A DNA stretch of 64,000 nt, taken from the NCBI GenBank assembly GCA_038200275.1, contig JBBPYC010000081.1:1-64000 (forward strand). The letters are read 5' to 3'. Numbering within the stretch: position 1 is the stretch's first letter; the number at the start of each line of letters is the position of its first letter. The translations under genes and the position numbers were made by a program. Positions 9,158-16,679 of the stretch are shown here, piece by piece. The notes under the pieces were generated by a model. The model was given only the letters and a program-made list of their open reading frames with translations. It was not told the origin of the DNA and did not search any database. The stretch is from JBBPYC01 sp038200275. Lineage in GTDB: Bacteria > Pseudomonadota > Gammaproteobacteria > Burkholderiales > Burkholderiaceae_C.

Positions 9158-10111
9158 TCAGGCTTGGTGTTTGCGGCGACGGGCCACGAACATCCCGACA
9201 AGGCCTGCGCCAAACAGCAGGATCGAGCCAGGTTCCGGCACGGTCTGCCTCAGCTGCGTGACGATGTTCTCCTGGCTCGTGCTACGAAACGCGATCGAGT
9301 AATTCCCAACTCCGAGGTTCACCGACGTAGCGCTGAAAGCACCAGGGCCATTGCTATTCGTGCAGGTGCTCGGTTGTCCACCAATCGAGCCACAGACCTG
9401 CTGGAGGCTGAACGGATCGGTTGAGCTGGCAACGCCGATCCCGTCCGCTCCCCCTCGCCCGTCCGGCGTGAAGTCGAACACGGTTTGACCGGCGCTGTTG
9501 ATGATAACGATGCTGGTTGCCGTGCTGGCGTTGGCGGTTTCATTGGGGAAGGCTGCCGTCGACGCATTAACCGTGTTGAGGGCGGTGAACCCGAAAGTGA
9601 AGGTGCCACCTTGTGGGTTGTTGACTTGGAGGGCATAGTCGATCGTGTTGCGCCCAGAGCTTCCCCCGCTGTCGCCCGAGCCAGAAAGCGCGCGCCCTTC
9701 GGCGACGTTGTTGAGGTTCGCAGTGGTGCGTGTTCTACCACTGGCGACAGTCGCTGACGTGTTGGAGTCGCCACGCGTCCCGATCATCCCAAGCGTCGTT
9801 CCCGCCAGAAATGTGTAGTTGTTTTGTCCTGGAAACGGGCCGGGGCCGGATGTCGACCGCAATGCGTCGGAAGCGGCGGGAATTACCCGGGGGTCCTGAG
9901 TCCCAGTGGAGGGGGGGGGGAGAGTGAACAGCGACGCGTTGAGGGTGTTCAGGGTCGCGCTTTGGATCGTGACGTTCGCGGTTGTCGAAAACGTCAAGTT
10001 GGTGATCTGATTGCTCGCGAACGCTACCGCGTCCGCGTGGGCGACACCGACACCGCCCAACGCAGCCGTTGCGCCAAGGACGACAGCGATCGTCTTTTTG
10101 ATATGAAACAT
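9158..10111 (-). CDS. PEP-CTERM sorting domain-containing exported protein
   Basis: A 317-residue secreted protein. It has an N-terminal signal peptide (MFHIKKTIAVVLGATAALGG, cleavage near AHADA) and a Ser/Thr/Asn-rich body typical of exosortase substrates. The C-terminal sorting signal has the motif VPEPGS, a hydrophobic helix (ILLFGAGLVGMFVA) and the basic end RRRKHQA. Exosortase should cleave at PEP and anchor or release the protein, but no exosortase gene is in the window. A sigma-54 promoter lies 65 bases upstream and a terminator follows the gene. A run of ten C's in the coding strand (9911-9920), encoding the PPP around residue 65, could make expression slip-prone. The function of the body domain is not recognised. 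Confidence 0.9.
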   Translation of the reverse strand: MFHIKKTIAVVLGATAALGGVGVAHADAVAFASNQITNLTFSTTANVTIQSATLNTLNASLFTLPPPSTGTQDPRVIPAASDALRSTSGPGPFPGQNNYTFLAGTTLGMIGTRGDSNTSATVASGRTRTTANLNNVAEGRALSGSGDSGGSSGRNTIDYALQVNNPQGGTFTFGFTALNTVNASTAAFPNETANASTATSIVIINSAGQTVFDFTPDGRGGADGIGVASSTDPFSLQQVCGSIGGQPSTCTNSNGPGAFSATSVNLGVGNYSIAFRSTSQENIVTQLRQTVPEPGSILLFGAGLVGMFVARRRKHQA

Positions 10112-10175
10112 GCTAGTTGCCCTAATTAGGTTTTAACAGGATCGCCGCGGCCTTAGCCAAGACGCTTTTAGTAGA

Positions 10176-10191
10176 AGCATCTTTCATGCCA
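10176..10191 (-). promoter_or_regulatory. Sigma-54 (RpoN) -24/-12 promoter of the PEP-CTERM gene
   Basis: The minus strand reads TGGCATGAAAGATGCT. It matches the RpoN consensus TGGCACR-N4-TTGCW at all but two positions, with GG and GC exactly spaced. Transcription would start near 10165, giving a 5' UTR of about 54 bases with AGGG 9-10 bases before the ATG. PEP-CTERM genes are known to be controlled by the PrsK/PrsR two-component system through RpoN, so the site fits the gene. No prsK, prsR or rpoN is in the window. Confidence 0.75.
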
Positions 10192-10253
10192 GCTTTGAAA
10201 TATCCTTGTAAATCGAGACGATAGAAAGAATGACGCGATCGTGCGATAGCGAT

Positions 10254-10378
10254 AGTGTAAATTTTATCGACACAATCCGGGCGGTAAATTGGCGCCAAAG
10301 ACGTTTCACACCTCGTCGTCTCCGCAGTTGGGATCGCCGACAGTGCAAATCTTGTCAACAGAAATTAGGCAGTAAATT
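10254..10378. repeat. Two imperfect 37-bp direct repeats upstream of the sigma-54 promoter
   Basis: Copies lie at 10254-10290 and 10342-10378, start to start 88 bases, with 27 of 37 positions identical. The shared core is TGYAAATYTTRTCRACA and both end in GTAAATT. They sit about 90-125 and 177-213 bases upstream of the predicted start, where an NtrC-type activator such as PrsR would bind. The distal copy touches the start of the RAYT remnant, so a repeat associated with that element is the alternative. Confidence 0.4.
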
Positions 10379-10880
10379 TTGAGTTTTCTGGCGCCGTCTA
10401 ACCAGTCACATCGCGTGGCGACAGGCGCGATGCGATTCACTGCGACGACTTGGATTGGGTGGAACAGTTCGAAGTCATCTCTCAGGCAACGGATGGCTTC
10501 GACGCAAATGTGCCCGCCTGCTGCCTGATAGCCAATCACTTTTACCTTGCGCTGCACACGCAAGAGGCCAATTTGTCGCGCCTGCTGCGGCACCAACGGC
10601 GTCAGCCCGCATGACTTAAATCGCCGACATGGTCTGGCGGGGCATGTTTTCCAGGGTCGCTTCAAGGTCATCTTGGCGGATCGTGATGTCTAGTTGCTCG
10701 CCTTGTGGCCTTATGCGGAGCGCAACCTGGTCGCCGCAAAGTTGCTCACCGCGCCAGCAGATTGACCCTGGTCCGGCTACCGGGCCCAGAGGTGCCAGTC
10801 ACCCACGCCGGACTGGCTGGACAGCGTTGGCTTGCACAGCTGCTTGCTGGGCAAACCGGTGGTCAGTGCGAGCAGCGTCG
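10369..10880 (+). pseudogene. REP-associated tyrosine transposase (RAYT, Y1/IS200-like), decayed
   Basis: The plus strand carries pieces of a RAYT in order: NFEFSGAV, then VTSRGDRRDAIHCDDLDWVE, then NHFYLALHTQEANLSRLLRH. In a shifted frame come LNRRHGLAGHVFQGRFKVIL, WPYAERNLVAAKL and PDWLDSVGLHSCLLGKPVVS. There are at least two frameshifts and two in-frame stops (after ADRDV and after APAD). The HUH motif NHxHL reads NHFYL and the catalytic-Tyr segment NGVYTQ reads NGVSPHD, so both catalytic elements are lost. RAYTs normally act on REP palindromes; no clear REP array remains. Confidence 0.75.
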
Positions 10881-10979
10881 CGCTGGGCGCGTCTGGCATC
10901 GCGGACATGGTGCGGCCGGTCGCAATCGCAGCGGCGCCCGGAACGCCCCGGTTGACGGTTTTTCAAGGGCGACCAGCTG

Positions 10980-11130
10980 TCAAGCGCTGAGATGCCGCTC
11001 CAGTTGGTGCAGCTCCTGGCAGCACGCCAGCACCTTGCCGACGCTCAAATTGGGCTCGCGGCCTTGCTGAATGGCAGAGAAGAATTTGCGGTCTTGCAGT
11101 TCGATGCCGTTGATGCTGACCGCCACCTCT
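10980..11130 (-). pseudogene. C-terminal fragment of a Gfo/Idh/MocA-type oxidoreductase
   Basis: The minus strand encodes INGIELQDRKFFSAIQQGRE, PNLSVGKVL and then LHQLERHLSA before a TGA at 10980-10982. The pattern FFxAIxxGREPxxSV...LxxLERxL is typical of the end of NAD(P)-dependent sugar-type oxidoreductases. Only the last 50 or so residues remain, joined directly to the crotonase fragment upstream. The assignment rests on a short motif. Confidence 0.5.
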
Positions 11131-11435
11131 GCCAGTGGTCATGATGCCGCGCTTCACTTCGGTCTGCGAATGGCCGCAGTTGTCAGCGGCAATGACGATG
11201 TCAGCCGCGAGCATCAGCTCGATGCTGAGCATGCAGGTGATGCCCTTGACGGCTGCGACCAAGGGTTTGCTGCGGCGCCGATAGCCCGGCGGTGAAAGGG
11301 TCGGCGATTGCCTGCAACACGCCGACGCGCAAACCGGCTTCGTCGTCAAGCTGGCTGCACGCCTCACCCAGTTCGCGAAACATCTTCAGCGTGAAGCCGT
11401 TCCGTTTGGCCAGGCGGTCGATACCGATCAGCATG
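11131..11435 (-). pseudogene. Enoyl-CoA hydratase/isomerase (crotonase) fragment
   Basis: Two reading frames together give GIDRLAKRNGFTLKMFRELG, QLDDEAGLRVGVLQ, DPFTAGL and, after a deletion and frameshift, SKPLVAAVKGITCMLSIELM with LAADIVIAADNCGHSQTEVK and RGIMTTG. These are the N-terminal half and CoA/oxyanion region of a crotonase-fold protein. The middle (after FTAGL) and everything after RGIM are missing, replaced by the oxidoreductase fragment. The 5' end is fused to the amylase remnant. The gene is non-functional. Confidence 0.75.
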
Positions 11436-11994
11436 AGGCTATACAACTCCAGCCGACGCTTGTCGCTGCCGAGCATGGGTGGGCGCCAGGCGCCTTCGGA
11501 TGCCGCGGTCATAGAGCCGCATGTGCTTTTCGGGGTGCACGCGTCGAACACGCGCTAGCGCTGTTTGTCGGATAGAAGGCCCAGGTCGAGCACGTCGTGG
11601 TTGCGCAAGAACTGGTCCGAATGCGACGTGGGCGGCCGCTCGCACGTGGCCTGCCGCGCCGTGGCCAGCGGTTTGCTGTCGCCACTGGCCAAGGCATAGA
11701 ACAGGTTCTGGTTCACCGGAAAGTTGCGTGATCTCAACAAAGTCGCCGAGCGTGCCGTATCTGGGATCGACGTTGTCGTGGTCGCTGACGTCGTAGCCGT
11801 TGTCGCGTTGCGGCGAGGTGCAAAACGGCATCGGCCAGATGGGGGGGGGTGACTCCCAGGCCGTTGATGTATTACAGCCGCCGCGTCAGGCCCTCGAAGT
11901 CGCCGATGGCGTCGCCGTCGCCATGCGCGTCCATGTAAGTGCCGACGGACGGGCAGTAGACCACCACGTACTTGTACCAACGTTCATTGATCAT
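11431..11994 (-). pseudogene. Trehalose synthase-like GH13 alpha-amylase family gene, decayed
   Basis: From an ATG at 11994 the minus strand reads INERWYKYVVVYCPSVGTYM and GDFEGLTRRL, then a TAA where the family has an Asp. A G9/C9 homopolymer (11841-11849) breaks the frame. MPFCTSPQRDNGYDVSDHDN and VDPRYGTLGDFVE follow. The catalytic core is then missing, and the sequence resumes at QFLRNHDVLDLGLL and RLYDRGIRRRLAP (family: FLRNHDELDL and LYDRGIRRRLAPML) in further frames. This pattern is specific for TreS-like maltose alpha-glucosyltransferases. The gene has lost its central third by deletion and its 3' end by fusion to a crotonase fragment. Confidence 0.75.
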
Positions 11995-12042
11995 GGGGTG
12001 ACGCTAACCTGCTTGGTTTTGTCGTTCTTGGAACTGAAAATC

Positions 12043-13683
12043 ATGCTGGCCGATGATTGGTGGAAGCACGGGATCGTGTATCAAATCTATCCGCGTTCGC
12101 TGCAGGACAGCGACGCAGACGGCATCGGTGACCTGGACGGGATCGCAACACGGCTCGATTATCTGCAGGGCCTCGGCGTCGATGCGATCTGGATTTCGCC
12201 GATCTATCCGTCGCCGATGGCCGACTTCGGCTACGACGTGGCCGACTATTGCGACGTGGACCCGATGTTCGGCACGCTGGCCGACTTCGATGCGCTGATG
12301 GCCGATGCGCATGCACGGGGTTTGAAAGTCATTCTGGACTACGTGCCGAACCACACGTCGGATCAGCACCCGTGGTTCCAGCTGAGCCGCAGCGCGCGCG
12401 ACAACCCAAAGCGCGACTGGTATTTGTGGCGTGATCCGGCCGCAGACGGTGGGCCGCCGAACAATTGGCTCAGCAACTTCGGTGGCCCGGCCTGGACGTT
12501 CGATGAGGCGACCGGCCAGTACTACAGCCATTCATTTTTGAAACAGCAGCCGGACCTGAACTGGCGCAACGCGGACGTGCGCGCCGCGATGTACGAAGTG
12601 ATGCGCTTCTGGCTGAGGCGCGGCGTTGACGGCTTTCGCATCGACGTGCTGTATCACGTGTTGAAGGACGCGAAGTTCCGCGACAACCCGCCAAATCCCA
12701 ACTGGCAGCCCGGCGATGAAAGCTCGCACCGTGTACTGCCCGTCCGCACCACCGATCTGCCCGAGGTGCAGCAGATCGTGCGGGAGATGCGGCAAGTCAC
12801 CGATGAATTCAGCACGCCACAATCGAGCCGCATCCTGATCGGTGAGCTGTATCTGCCGATCGAGCGCTTGGTGAGGTACTACGGCTGCAATGACGGTAAC
12901 ACCGACGGTGTCCTGAGCGGCGTGCAACTGCCGTTCAACTTTCACCTGATCGGCGCGCCGTGGCAAGCCGAGGCGATCGGGCAACTGGTGCAGCAATACG
13001 AAGCCGCGTTGCCAGCCGGCGCAGCGCCGAACTGGGTGCTGGGCAACCACGACAAGCCGCGCATCGCCAGCCGCGTCGGCGCGGACAACGCGCGACTCGC
13101 CGCGATGCTGCTGCTGACCCTGCGCGGCACGCCGACGCTCTATTACGGCGACGAGATCGGCATGCAGGACGTCGAGATCGCGCCTGACGAAGTGCAGGAC
13201 CCGTTCGAAAAAAACGAGCCCGGCAAAGGCCTGGGGCGCGATCCCGAGCGCACGCCGATGCAATGGACGCCCGCGGCACCCCACGCGGGCTTCACGCAGG
13301 GCACGCCTTGGCTGCGGCTGGCCGACGACTGGCGCGACCGCAACGTCGAGCGACAGGACGCCATGCAGACATCGATGCTCACGCTGTACCGAGCGTTGAT
13401 TGCGCTGCGGCGCGCGCAGGCACCATTGAATCGCGGCGACTACGAACGCATCGAGCACGAGGGCCTGCCGGCCGACGTGCTGGCCTACGCAAGATCGTAT
13501 GAAGGACGGCGGCTGGTGGTGCTGCTGAACTTCAGCGAGGGGATGCAGACGGTGGGGGCCGATCGGTTGCCCGCTGGCTCGACGGTGCTGGTGTCGACCC
13601 ATGCCGTGCGGGAGGAAGCCACGATCGGCATATCCATCGACTTGCGCGCTTTTGAAGGCGTCGTCGTCGGACCGAGAGGTTGA
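12043..13683 (+). CDS. Alpha-glucosidase / oligo-1,6-glucosidase, glycoside hydrolase family 13
   Basis: Cytoplasmic GH13 enzyme of 546 residues, starting MLADDWWKHGIVYQIYPRSL. All four family motifs are present: DYVPNHTSD (region I), GFRIDVLYH with nucleophile Asp201 (region II), LIGELYLP with acid/base Glu268 (region III) and GNHDKPRI with Asp337 (region IV). The domain-B motif GYDVADYCDVDPMFGT and a C-terminal beta domain follow. It should release glucose from the non-reducing ends of short alpha-1,4 or alpha-1,6 glucosides. The ATG at 12043 fits the usual N-terminus. Around it lie ruins of a TreS-like gene (divergent) and a GH15 glucoamylase, so it appears to be the survivor of an alpha-glucan utilisation locus. 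No signal peptide is seen. Confidence 0.9.
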   Translation: MLADDWWKHGIVYQIYPRSLQDSDADGIGDLDGIATRLDYLQGLGVDAIWISPIYPSPMADFGYDVADYCDVDPMFGTLADFDALMADAHARGLKVILDYVPNHTSDQHPWFQLSRSARDNPKRDWYLWRDPAADGGPPNNWLSNFGGPAWTFDEATGQYYSHSFLKQQPDLNWRNADVRAAMYEVMRFWLRRGVDGFRIDVLYHVLKDAKFRDNPPNPNWQPGDESSHRVLPVRTTDLPEVQQIVREMRQVTDEFSTPQSSRILIGELYLPIERLVRYYGCNDGNTDGVLSGVQLPFNFHLIGAPWQAEAIGQLVQQYEAALPAGAAPNWVLGNHDKPRIASRVGADNARLAAMLLLTLRGTPTLYYGDEIGMQDVEIAPDEVQDPFEKNEPGKGLGRDPERTPMQWTPAAPHAGFTQGTPWLRLADDWRDRNVERQDAMQTSMLTLYRALIALRRAQAPLNRGDYERIEHEGLPADVLAYARSYEGRRLVVLLNFSEGMQTVGADRLPAGSTVLVSTHAVREEATIGISIDLRAFEGVVVGPRG

Positions 13684-13729
13684 ATCGACGCGGGCTGGCA
13701 TCGACCTGCAGATCGACGTCGGGCTCGCT

Positions 13730-14647
13730 TCAGCCCAGGCCGCGCAGCCGCAGTCGCCCGGTGGCGAGTGCCGTGCCCAGCACGATCACGACACCGCATC
13801 CGACCATCCACCAAGTGACCTGCTCGCCGAGCAACGCGACGCCGTAAGCAACTGCGAACAGCGGGATCATGTAGGTGACCGTCAACGCGCGCGTGGCGCC
13901 GGCCCGCGCGATCAACCGAAAAAACAGGATGTAGGCGATGCCGGTGCACAGCACGCCGACGGCGACCAGCGCGCCCCAGGCTTTCAGGTCTGGCGGCGTC
14001 GCAGGCCACAGCACCAACGCGGGCACCGTCAGCCCGATCGTGGCGCCGATCTGGCTGCCCGCGGCCGACACCAGCGCGGGCACACTGTGCAGCCAACGCT
14101 TCGACGCATTCGCTGCGATGCCGTAGCTCACGCAGGCCAGCGCGCAGGCCAGCACCGCAAGGATGCCGGACGTGCCACCGGCGGGGCCACTCAGTCCACT
14201 GCGGCCGAACGCGAGCAACGCAACGCCGATGAAGCCGAGCAACAGCCCGAGCGACTGCGCGCGCGTGAGCCGCTCACCGAACCAGATCCAGGCCACCAGC
14301 GCGCCGAACATCGGCACCGTCGCGTTGATGATCGCCGTGAGGCTGGTCGGAATCCAAAGCAGCGCAAATGAGAACAGCACGAACGGGATGCCCGAATTGA
14401 TCAGCCCGATGCCGAACAATGCGCGCCAGTGCAGCAGCAGCAGCGCACCCTGGCCGCGCAGCAGCACAAGCGGGAGCAAAAACAGCGTTGCAATGCCCAC
14501 GCGCAGAGCCGCGGTTGGCAAGGGCCCGAACTGTGCAGCGCCGACTTTCATGAACAGGAACGAGGCGCCCCAGATCGCCGCCAGTGCAATGAATTCGGGG
14601 AACGCGCGGGGGCTGGAGGTGCCGGTGGCCGCCTCGCTGGCGCTCAT
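13730..14647 (-). CDS. EamA/DMT-superfamily transporter
   Basis: A 305-residue inner-membrane protein with two EamA repeats and about ten hydrophobic helices. The N-terminal helix IALAAIWGASFLFMKVGA carries the W-G-x-x-F-x-x-x-K signature of drug/metabolite exporters. The second repeat starts near ILAVLACALACVSYGIAA. The substrate cannot be predicted. The ATG at 14647 overlaps the ogt stop as ATGA, so the two genes are translationally coupled; an ogt-eamA pairing gives no clear functional hint. The gene is convergent with the alpha-glucosidase gene, 46 bases apart. Confidence 0.85.
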   Translation of the reverse strand: MSASEAATGTSSPRAFPEFIALAAIWGASFLFMKVGAAQFGPLPTAALRVGIATLFLLPLVLLRGQGALLLLHWRALFGIGLINSGIPFVLFSFALLWIPTSLTAIINATVPMFGALVAWIWFGERLTRAQSLGLLLGFIGVALLAFGRSGLSGPAGGTSGILAVLACALACVSYGIAANASKRWLHSVPALVSAAGSQIGATIGLTVPALVLWPATPPDLKAWGALVAVGVLCTGIAYILFFRLIARAGATRALTVTYMIPLFAVAYGVALLGEQVTWWMVGCGVVIVLGTALATGRLRLRGLG

Positions 14648-15177
14648 GCGGCCACCGGCGTGGCTGTCGACGTGTCTGCATCGCGGCGTTCCAACTCGAG
14701 CAGTGCGATCTTGCGGTCCAGTCCACCGCCGTAGCCGGTCGGCTGTCCGTCTGCACCCACGACGCGGTGGCACGGCACGATCAACGACACTGGATTGCGG
14801 CCGATTGCCAAACCAACAGCGCGCACCGCGCTGGGCCGCCCGATCGCAATTGCTACCGCGCGGTAGCTGCAAGTCGCACCGAATTCAATCGCCTGCAACG
14901 CAGCCCAGACCGTCTGCTGGAACGCGGTGCCGGACGACAGGTCGAGCGGCAGCTCGAACCGGCTGCGCTGCCCTGCGAAATACGCGTGCAGTTGCTCGGC
15001 GGCACGATTCAGCAGCGGATGCTCAGGTGCTTGTGGCAGGTGGCCTGCGGCGTCAGGCACGTGCCGTTGGTTGGTGGTGAACCATGCGCCTGCCAAGCCG
15101 TGCTCAGACACCGCCAGTCGCATCTCGCCCAATGGCGTGGGCAGCAGCAATTGGTGGGTGGCAACGAATGTTTTCAT
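14644..15177 (-). CDS. ogt: Methylated-DNA--[protein]-cysteine S-methyltransferase
   Basis: Suicide DNA-repair protein of 177 residues that takes the methyl group from O6-methylguanine onto its own Cys136, in the active-site motif VPCHRVVG. The upstream helix-turn-helix segment GTAFQQTVWAALQAI and SYRAVAIAIGRPSAVRAVG are typical of the C-terminal domain. The length fits Ogt rather than the longer Ada. The start at 15177 (MKTFVATHQLLLPTPLG) matches the family N-terminus. Transcribed leftward with the EamA gene. Confidence 0.9.
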   Translation of the reverse strand: MKTFVATHQLLLPTPLGEMRLAVSEHGLAGAWFTTNQRHVPDAAGHLPQAPEHPLLNRAAEQLHAYFAGQRSRFELPLDLSSGTAFQQTVWAALQAIEFGATCSYRAVAIAIGRPSAVRAVGLAIGRNPVSLIVPCHRVVGADGQPTGYGGGLDRKIALLELERRDADTSTATPVAA

Positions 15178-15216
15178 GAGAAATACGGTAGGGCGCTTGG
15201 CTGTTATTCGTCTATA

Positions 15217-15233
15217 GCTATCAACTAGATAGC
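15217..15233. repeat. Short inverted repeat GCTATC-n5-GATAGC upstream of ogt
   Basis: Arms at 15217-15222 and 15228-15233 with a 5-base spacer, in the 231-base non-coding stretch between ogt and the GH15 pseudogene. It resembles the TAGCTATC-type short repeats I remember from Comamonadaceae intergenic DNA. Otherwise this stretch shows only a G7 run near 15366 and no gene. Confidence 0.35.
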
Positions 15234-15408
15234 ATTGGGTAAAGGCGGGCAAACCGGCGCTCGAGTCCAACACGAAGGCAGGGCGCTGCGCCGTTCTTGA
15301 TTACTCTAGCCCGCGCGGCCCCTGCTGCGCACCCGGTTCATGCAGTGCCGTTCAACAGGCTGCGTGGGGGGGCTACGGCGTGACGCAACCCATGGCCGCA
15401 GCGTGCTG

Positions 15409-16530
15409 TCAGCTGACGACTTCTATTTGCCAATCGCGCCCGGCCCAGTCGCCGTCATTCCAGCGCAATGTGAAATCGATGCGCGTTCCGGCAGGCGCGT
15501 GCTGCTCGGCAGGATCACCGCCTGTAGCGACAACCCGGTGCCCTGCGTGTCGATGTCGGGACTGCGCTTCCTGCCGTCGACGCCGTGGTGCACCTGGGCC
15601 GGGCGATCCAGCAGCAGCCACGACGTCCGCCCCGGTGCGATCTGCGGCACTGACATGCGCGGCGCGTTCAAATGGCGTCTTTCGGTTTCGGCCGCTGGCT
15701 TTGATAGCGCTGCCAGACACAGTCGGGCCAATCGAATGGCCGACCCAGCGCGCGGCTGGCCACCTGTTTGACGAGCTCCGAATGCGCCTAGGTCAGCGGC
15801 ATCGCAGAGCCGGACGGTTGGCCCGGCGCGAGCGACCGCGCCGAGATTGGGGCGCGGTCCCAGACCTGCTTGGTCACCAAGCCGCCGTGGCCGGTCATCT
15901 TCGTCATGGTGAGCAGCAGCGGAAACGGGTTGCGCCCGGCAACCAGCGCCGTAGTGCCTGCATTCCCCCACCAGCAACGTCCAGCCACGGCCGATGCCGC
16001 TGCCGCCGACGCGCTGCCGTCTTCGTGATCGCCGCAGCCGTCGCCGTTGTAGCGACGCCAGACCGGGCTGTTTGGCGTTCCGGTCTTCAGTTCGGCGTCG
16101 ATTGCCTGGATGATTTGCAGCATGAGCGGGTCGTGTGCGTCGCCCAAGCCCCGCTGGACCAAAAGCAGAAAGTCGCTGGCGACTTGGTCGCTGGCACGCA
16201 ATGGGGGGTCGGTCGCGCGGCTTTTGGTCGGCACGATCTGCTCAATGAGGGCGGTGCCATCGAGCACGTTGAGCGGTGCGATGAGCACCTAGTGCTCGTC
16301 CACGCCGTGGCACTGGGTGAGTGTGCTGCCGTGCGCGGCCGTCCACTGCTGGATGTGGTCTTGTCGAACTGATCGCCGTGCCAGTACGGCTGGCGGCCGA
16401 GCCACTGGTTCTGCGACCAAGTGCCGGCCGCCAATTGGGTCGCGACCAAGTAACGCAGGATGTTGCGCGCTTCCGCTTCCATGATTGAAGACAATAGGCC
16501 GGAACTGGAGCGAGGTGAGCATGCAATGCG
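15409..16530 (-). pseudogene. Glucoamylase-like GH15 gene, decayed
   Basis: On the minus strand in order: EARNILRYLVATQLAAGTWS with QNQWLGRQPYWHGDQ, a deletion, then RASDQVASDFLLLVQRGLGD, VWRRYNGDGCGDHEDGS, the piece GSGIGRGWTLLVGECRHY (shifted frame), AGRNPFPLLLTMTKMTGHGG, QVWDRAPISARSLAPGQPSG and SAMPL. The C-terminal beta domain follows (HLNAPRMSVPQIAPG; GTRIDFTLRWNDGDWAGRDW) with a stop at 15409. This is the order of bacterial GH15 glucan 1,4-alpha-glucosidases. The N-terminal half is missing and at least four frameshifts are present. With the TreS-like remnant and the intact GH13 gene it marks a lost alpha-glucan pathway. Confidence 0.8.
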
Positions 16531-16653
16531 CAGGCCAAACTGGCCGCCGGGCAGATGCCTTGCTTTCTGCGGCTTGTCAATGCCCTGCACGCTCTGGACC
16601 GGTTGTGTATGTTACATGTAGCAACATTTGAGCATCGCATGTAAATAAATAAT

Positions 16654-16675
16654 GCAAATCACTACATCGATTTGC
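16654..16675 (-). terminator. Putative terminator hairpin after lptG
   Basis: Stem GCAAATC (16654-16660) and GATTTGC (16669-16675) with an 8-base loop, 4 bases after the lptG stop. On the minus strand it is followed by the AT-rich ATTATTTATTTAC. The T-tract is interrupted, so termination efficiency is uncertain. Confidence 0.5.
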
Positions 16676-16679
16676 GTGA

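Noticed and set aside
10122..10190. Short frame on the minus strand (MKDASTKSVLAKAAAILLKPN, read without its first residue) before the PEP-CTERM gene, possible leader peptide
   Set aside because: Its ATG overlaps the -24/-12 promoter and lies upstream of the predicted transcript start, so it would not be translated from that promoter.
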